Shown here piece by piece: positions 60,789 to 64,000 of a DNA stretch of 64,000 nucleotides. The number at the start of each line of letters is the position of its first letter. Within the stretch, counting starts at the first letter, position 1. Source of the stretch: an uncultured bacterium (GTDB taxonomy: Bacteria > Cyanobacteriota > Vampirovibrionia > Gastranaerophilales > Gastranaerophilaceae). The DNA is taken from NCBI GenBank assembly GCA_902797985.1, contig CADBUZ010000002.1:23164-87163 (forward strand), given 5' to 3'. Below the pieces are notes generated by a model. It worked only from the letters and a program-made list of their open reading frames with translations, ran no database searches and was not told the origin of the DNA. The translations under genes were made by a program, and so were the position numbers.

Positions 60789-61955
60789 TTATTTAGATGA
60801 GGTATATACGAATATTTCGGGTTTAAGGAATACAGAGTTGTCATTTATTCCTTCGTATATTAAATATTTGTTTTCGTTAATTTTTAAAATTTTATGTGTT
60901 TCTCTTGGAAAATTCATTTTAGAATCAACAGAAATCAATCTTTTTGTTTTTAAATCATATGTTTTTGCTGTATTTAGTGTTACTAATCCGTTTCTCACAG
61001 AACTATATGTTCCTCCTGCTATGAGAACTTTGTTATTAGGTAGTAATTCAATATCATATCCGCTAAGTTTAAATTTTTCGTCCGGAATTATTTCTTCGAT
61101 TGTTTTATTTTGCAAGTTCAAAATACCAATGTAATCTCTATAATAAAATTTTTCATAACCTGATTTTGGGTTTTCCGGATCAATAATTTGTGTAGCTTCT
61201 GTTAGGCTTCCATCTGTTTCATTAAAAACTCTTTTCGTGAAAAATAGATAATTATTGTTCCCTATAGAATATAATTTTGTATTTTTTCCCCAATTAACTG
61301 TTTTTAATCCTATATCAATTATTTCAGAAGTATTATTGTTTAAATCATAGATTTCTATGTTTTTCCCTTCGCCACCCAATAGCAAAATTTTATTCGGCTC
61401 AATTTCTATGGATTTATGACCAAATCTTTTTTCTTTTAAATCAGGGTGTTGGATGAAAGTATTTGTTTTTATATCATATTCTAAAACTTTATCATGTTTG
61501 TAATTTGCACCTGTGACTAATATGTTACCGTTATTTAGTTCTAATAAGGATGTGCCAAAAGTTGGGTAAGGTATTTTTGCTGTTTTTGAATAGGTGTTGT
61601 CGTTAGGGTTGAAAATACAAACGTACGCATCTGCAGGCATGTCGTTTGCAGGATTATTTTTCCCGAAAATGAATATTTTTCCATTTTTTAACGGTAAAAT
61701 ATCTGCTTCAGAATATCCGTTTATTTTCCCTTGTGCAGAATATTTGTTAGTATCAATATTTAAAATCGAATATATGATATTATTGACTTTTGTGTCAATA
61801 GATATGAACGAATTATTGTTAATTCTATAGCAATGACAATTTTTAAACGTTGAGTTGTCAGGGGTTAGCAAGATGTTGAATTTCCCAACATTCGCACAAT
61901 TCGCTGGGATTGATATTCCAAATATTAAACATAATATTAATAAAAATTTTTTCAT
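60789..61955 (-). CDS. Secreted Kelch/beta-propeller protein
   Basis: 388 residues. Signal peptide about 1-20 (KKFLLILCLIFGISIPANC; the Cys at its end could be a lipoprotein site but lacks a clear lipobox). The mature part has at least five repeats of the Kelch type, each with a 'xNxKxxIxGG' strand: NGKIFIFGKNN, NGNILVTGANY, PNKILLLGGEG, NNKVLIAGGTY. Such propellers bind carbohydrates or proteins on the cell surface. A TATAAT ends 6 bases before the ATG, again predicting leaderless translation. Confidence 0.75.
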   Translation of the reverse strand: MKKFLLILCLIFGISIPANCANVGKFNILLTPDNSTFKNCHCYRINNNSFISIDTKVNNIIYSILNIDTNKYSAQGKINGYSEADILPLKNGKIFIFGKNNPANDMPADAYVCIFNPNDNTYSKTAKIPYPTFGTSLLELNNGNILVTGANYKHDKVLEYDIKTNTFIQHPDLKEKRFGHKSIEIEPNKILLLGGEGKNIEIYDLNNNTSEIIDIGLKTVNWGKNTKLYSIGNNNYLFFTKRVFNETDGSLTEATQIIDPENPKSGYEKFYYRDYIGILNLQNKTIEEIIPDEKFKLSGYDIELLPNNKVLIAGGTYSSVRNGLVTLNTAKTYDLKTKRLISVDSKMNFPRETHKILKINENKYLIYEGINDNSVFLKPEIFVYTSSK

Positions 61956-61967
61956 AATCTAATTATA
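61956..61967 (-). promoter_or_regulatory. Kelch-gene -10 element, leaderless arrangement
   Basis: Minus strand TATAAT (61962-61967), TAGATT, ATG. Confidence 0.6.
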
Positions 61968-62053
61968 TTATGCTAAAAATTTATTATAAATATGATTAAC
62001 TTTTTTATCATTTGTCCAAATTTATGCTAGTATTATTTTAATATTGGAGTTAT

Positions 62054-63091
62054 ATGAAAAAATTATTTATTTTAGGTTTTATAGTACTTTGTGGAATATT
62101 TTCTTTTGTTTATGCAAAAGATATGAAAGACAAAGTTGTAACTAATAAGTTATTCAGTATTACTATTCCGAAAGAATTTAACGGAACTTATAGTATTCGC
62201 AAAAAACACAATAGAATAGAGTTTTATCATAAATCATCTAAAAAAGCAGGTTTTGGCGGGTTTGCTTTTGGGATAGCAGGATATAAAAACCCTGCTGAAC
62301 ATGCATTATTACCGGGGGGAAGAAAAATCGGTGAAATCCAAAATAAAAAAGGTGTGATTTATGATATCGTACTAAAACATCCGACTGATGTTCAATATGA
62401 TTATACAAAATCTTCAAATCCTCCAAAAGATTTTAAGTTATTATATGATTTAGGCGAAAAAGTTTCTATTGTTGGGGTTAAAGGTTTTGTTTATGATAAA
62501 AATCAAGGTACAAAGGGCGAATATTTATATAAAAATATTTTAAAAAAACATATAACAGCAATCAATGAAAAATGGGATTCTAATAAATTAGAAAAAGAAA
62601 ATATGAGTTATATGTATAACGTATTGGCAACAACAAAAGGAAATGTTTTAGATAAGGTTGGTTATATATATTATGATGTAAATGGTGATGGAATTGATGA
62701 GTTAATAATCGGAGAGATTGCGCAAGGGAATTGGAAAGGCGTAATATATGACATGTATACTATGGTGAATAGAATTCCTAAGCACGTTATGAGTGGAGGA
62801 AGTCGCAACAGATATTATGTGTGTGATGATACGTTTATTTGTAACGAGTATTCCGGCGGGGCAAAAGAAAGTGGTTATATGATTTATAATTTAGTCGAAA
62901 ATTCTACTGAATTATTTCTTCAAGTTGGTTTTAAATATGATGAATACGAAAATTCTAAAAACCCTTATTTTATAACTTATTCTGACGAACAATGGAAAAA
63001 TGTTGATGAAAAAACGTTTGAAGAGAGAAAGAAAGTTTTTGAGAAATACGAAAGATTTGATTTTATTCCGTTGAGTAAAATTGAATTTTAA
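62054..63091 (+). CDS. Secreted protein with a DxNxDGxDE motif, unknown function
   Basis: 345 residues. Signal peptide about 1-21 (ending SFVYA). N-terminal half beta-rich (FSITIPKEFNGTYSIRKK). At about 212-224 the sequence YYDVNGDGIDELIIGE matches calcium-binding FG-GAP/dockerin-type loops. The C-terminal part contains several Tyr/Asp/Glu-rich strands. No enzyme family recognised. It is followed after 14 bases by the VanX-like dipeptidase gene, which has its own AAGGAG site, so the two secreted products are probably co-expressed. Ribosome site TTGGAG. Confidence 0.6.
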   Translation: MKKLFILGFIVLCGIFSFVYAKDMKDKVVTNKLFSITIPKEFNGTYSIRKKHNRIEFYHKSSKKAGFGGFAFGIAGYKNPAEHALLPGGRKIGEIQNKKGVIYDIVLKHPTDVQYDYTKSSNPPKDFKLLYDLGEKVSIVGVKGFVYDKNQGTKGEYLYKNILKKHITAINEKWDSNKLEKENMSYMYNVLATTKGNVLDKVGYIYYDVNGDGIDELIIGEIAQGNWKGVIYDMYTMVNRIPKHVMSGGSRNRYYVCDDTFICNEYSGGAKESGYMIYNLVENSTELFLQVGFKYDEYENSKNPYFITYSDEQWKNVDEKTFEERKKVFEKYERFDFIPLSKIEF

Positions 63092-63105
63092 AAAAGGAGT
63101 TTAAT

Positions 63106-63783
63106 ATGAAAAAATTATTTTTAATAGGAATTATATTATTAAGTTTTATTCAGATAGGATTTGCATCACAGATTTCATATGACAAAAGTGATTTTGCACC
63201 TATATATAGTGTAATTGATGATGCGGCGTTTGATATGAGATATTACTCATCAAATAATTTTACAGGGAATAAAATAAAAGGTTATAATGCACCTGTTGCA
63301 TATATGACAAAAGAGGGAATAAAGGCATTAGCTAATGCGGCGTACGATTTGAGAAAACAAGGATACAGATTGCTTATTTGGGATTCGTACAGACCTCAAA
63401 AAGCCGTTGATAATTTTGTTGAATGGATTAATAATCCAAACGATGAAGGAGATAAAACTTTTTATCCTGATTTGAAAAAATCTGACTTGGTAAAAGGTGG
63501 TTATATCGCAACAAAATCATCGCATACAAGAGGTTCAACGGTTGATTTGACTCTTATTAAAAAAGACGGTTCTTTCGTAGATATGGGCGGTGCATTTGAT
63601 TTGTTCAGCGAAGTTTCTCATCCGGATTATAAAAAATTGACAAGAGAACAAAAGAAAAATAGAAAAATTTTATATAATGCTATGACTAAAGCGGGATTTA
63701 AAGGAATTGATTCTGAATGGTGGCATTTCACATTGGATAACGAACCTTATCCTGATACATATTTCGATTTCGATATTGAGTAA
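63106..63783 (+). CDS. Secreted D-Ala-D-Ala dipeptidase (VanX-like, M15D)
   Basis: 225 residues with a signal peptide (about 1-20). Zinc site and catalytic residues are complete: His140 and Asp147 in SSHTRGSTVD, Glu204 and His207 in DSEWWHF; Arg96 of the SYRP motif matches the catalytic Arg of VanX. It cleaves D-Ala-D-Ala or peptidoglycan stem peptides in the periplasm. Export and the absence of vanH/vanA/vanR/vanS nearby point to wall turnover or scavenging, not vancomycin resistance. Runs into a 193-base non-coding stretch. Confidence 0.88.
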   Translation: MKKLFLIGIILLSFIQIGFASQISYDKSDFAPIYSVIDDAAFDMRYYSSNNFTGNKIKGYNAPVAYMTKEGIKALANAAYDLRKQGYRLLIWDSYRPQKAVDNFVEWINNPNDEGDKTFYPDLKKSDLVKGGYIATKSSHTRGSTVDLTLIKKDGSFVDMGGAFDLFSEVSHPDYKKLTREQKKNRKILYNAMTKAGFKGIDSEWWHFTLDNEPYPDTYFDFDIE

Positions 63784-63840
63784 TATTTGTTTTTATCATT
63801 TTGGTATTTAGTAACATCAAAATTGTATGGATGTGTGTTT

Positions 63841-63935
63841 GTGATAGGGGAATCCGAACCCGAAAATCTGATTATTAAGTCCCCGATAGGGTTTTATCTG
63901 TTCGCGGTTGTAGAATCGGCTTAATATTTTTTATA
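63841..63935 (+). ncRNA. Candidate structured RNA with a possible pseudoknot
   Basis: GC-richer island in an AT-rich gap. GGGGA (63847-63851) can pair with TCCCC (63880-63884), while AACCC (63857-63861) can pair with GGGTT (63889-63893); the pairings cross, as in an H-type pseudoknot. CCGAT (63883-63887) can alternatively pair with ATCGG (63915-63919), just before a TTAATATTTTTTAT run. This excludes the first pairing, as in a switch. No known riboswitch class was recognised. The rest of the gap 63784-64000 shows nothing else. Confidence 0.35.
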
Positions 63936-63976
63936 AAATTGAACATAATAGTTTTAGATATTAAAAACTATTAACT

Positions 63977-64000
63977 ATGAAGTTTAAATTTGTTGAAAAA
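63977..64000 (+). CDS. Possible start of a gene (cut by window edge)
   Basis: An ATG at 63977 opens 8 codons (MKFKFVEK) to the window end without a stop. No ribosome site is seen. Too short for identification; listed because the preceding possible structured RNA could be its leader. Confidence 0.25.

Noticed and set aside
63106..63783. Vancomycin-resistance vanX
   Set aside because: The protein has a signal peptide and no vanH/A/R/S neighbours; a secreted peptidoglycan dipeptidase is simpler.
63846..63925. tRNA-like string GGGTTCGGATTCCC on the minus strand
   Set aside because: The T-loop lacks the invariant A58, and no acceptor or D stem can be paired.
1..64000. CRISPR array, prophage, transposase or rRNA/tRNA genes
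   Set aside because: No regularly spaced repeats, no integrase or transposase motifs, and no rRNA or convincing tRNA sequence were seen.

Overview
The window reads as chromosomal DNA of a low-GC, anaerobic, double-membraned gut bacterium. The best fit is Gastranaerophilales/Vampirovibrionia (the non-photosynthetic 'Melainabacteria' sister group of Cyanobacteria). Reasons: a very large AsmA/TamB-type envelope protein; a long cyanobacterial-style NusB; NADH-linked trimeric [FeFe]-hydrogenase genes; HisKA kinase plus LuxR-type response regulator signalling; and DnaA-box-like repeats close to the cyanobacterial form. No rRNA, tRNA, CRISPR array, phage or transposase gene was seen. The lineage is an inference from gene content. 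A Firmicutes origin is disfavoured by the TamB-like protein.

Layout. 1-8.5 kb: glnA (cut by the window edge), a small P-loop kinase, clpP, a glycosyltransferase-hemW pair, and an SbcD/SbcC-like pair whose ATPase carries a membrane hairpin (YhaO/YhaN type). 8.5-13.8 kb: a GNAT enzyme and the hydCBA hydrogenase operon, interrupted by a folded palindromic repeat. 13.8-19.4 kb: ispA-rsgA, dnaA, a probable oriC with five TGTAGAAAA repeats, and dnaN. 19.4-31.9 kb: housekeeping genes (nucleobase deaminase, CNT transporter, rimO, surE, a PLP lyase, prfA, a degenerate histidine kinase with an ABC ATPase, purA, dtd). 32-40 kb: small orphan proteins, a double GNAT protein, the 1461-residue AsmA-like protein, nusB-ftsY. 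40-49 kb: a large helicase-nuclease, a secreted M48-like protein with a dead active site, a two-component operon and a Cys-rich orphan. 49-64 kb: a LexA/CI-like repressor with stacked palindromes, mgtE, the murF-mraY-murD-ftsW-murG operon, an acyltransferase, spmAB, secreted proteins and a VanX-like dipeptidase, ending in a possible structured RNA.

Most striking at the whole-window level: at least ten transcription units have a -10 hexamer that ends exactly 6 bases before the ATG, with no Shine-Dalgarno sequence (dnaA, deaminase, dtd, double-GNAT, histidine kinase, mgtE, murF, acyltransferase, spmA, Kelch gene). This predicts leaderless mRNAs. Other genes have ordinary AGGAG sites, so two initiation modes appear to coexist.

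Two sequence families recur. One is an extended -10 of the form TTTATGTTAAAAT (four genes). The other is an ATGGAAAAT-rich repeat, present as a composite palindrome inside the hydrogenase operon, translated in frame within murD, and in degenerate form upstream of the nucleoside transporter. DnaA has an altered recognition motif (Lys-His-Pro-Thr where Asp-His-Thr-Thr is usual), which matches the non-canonical repeats in the adjacent origin.
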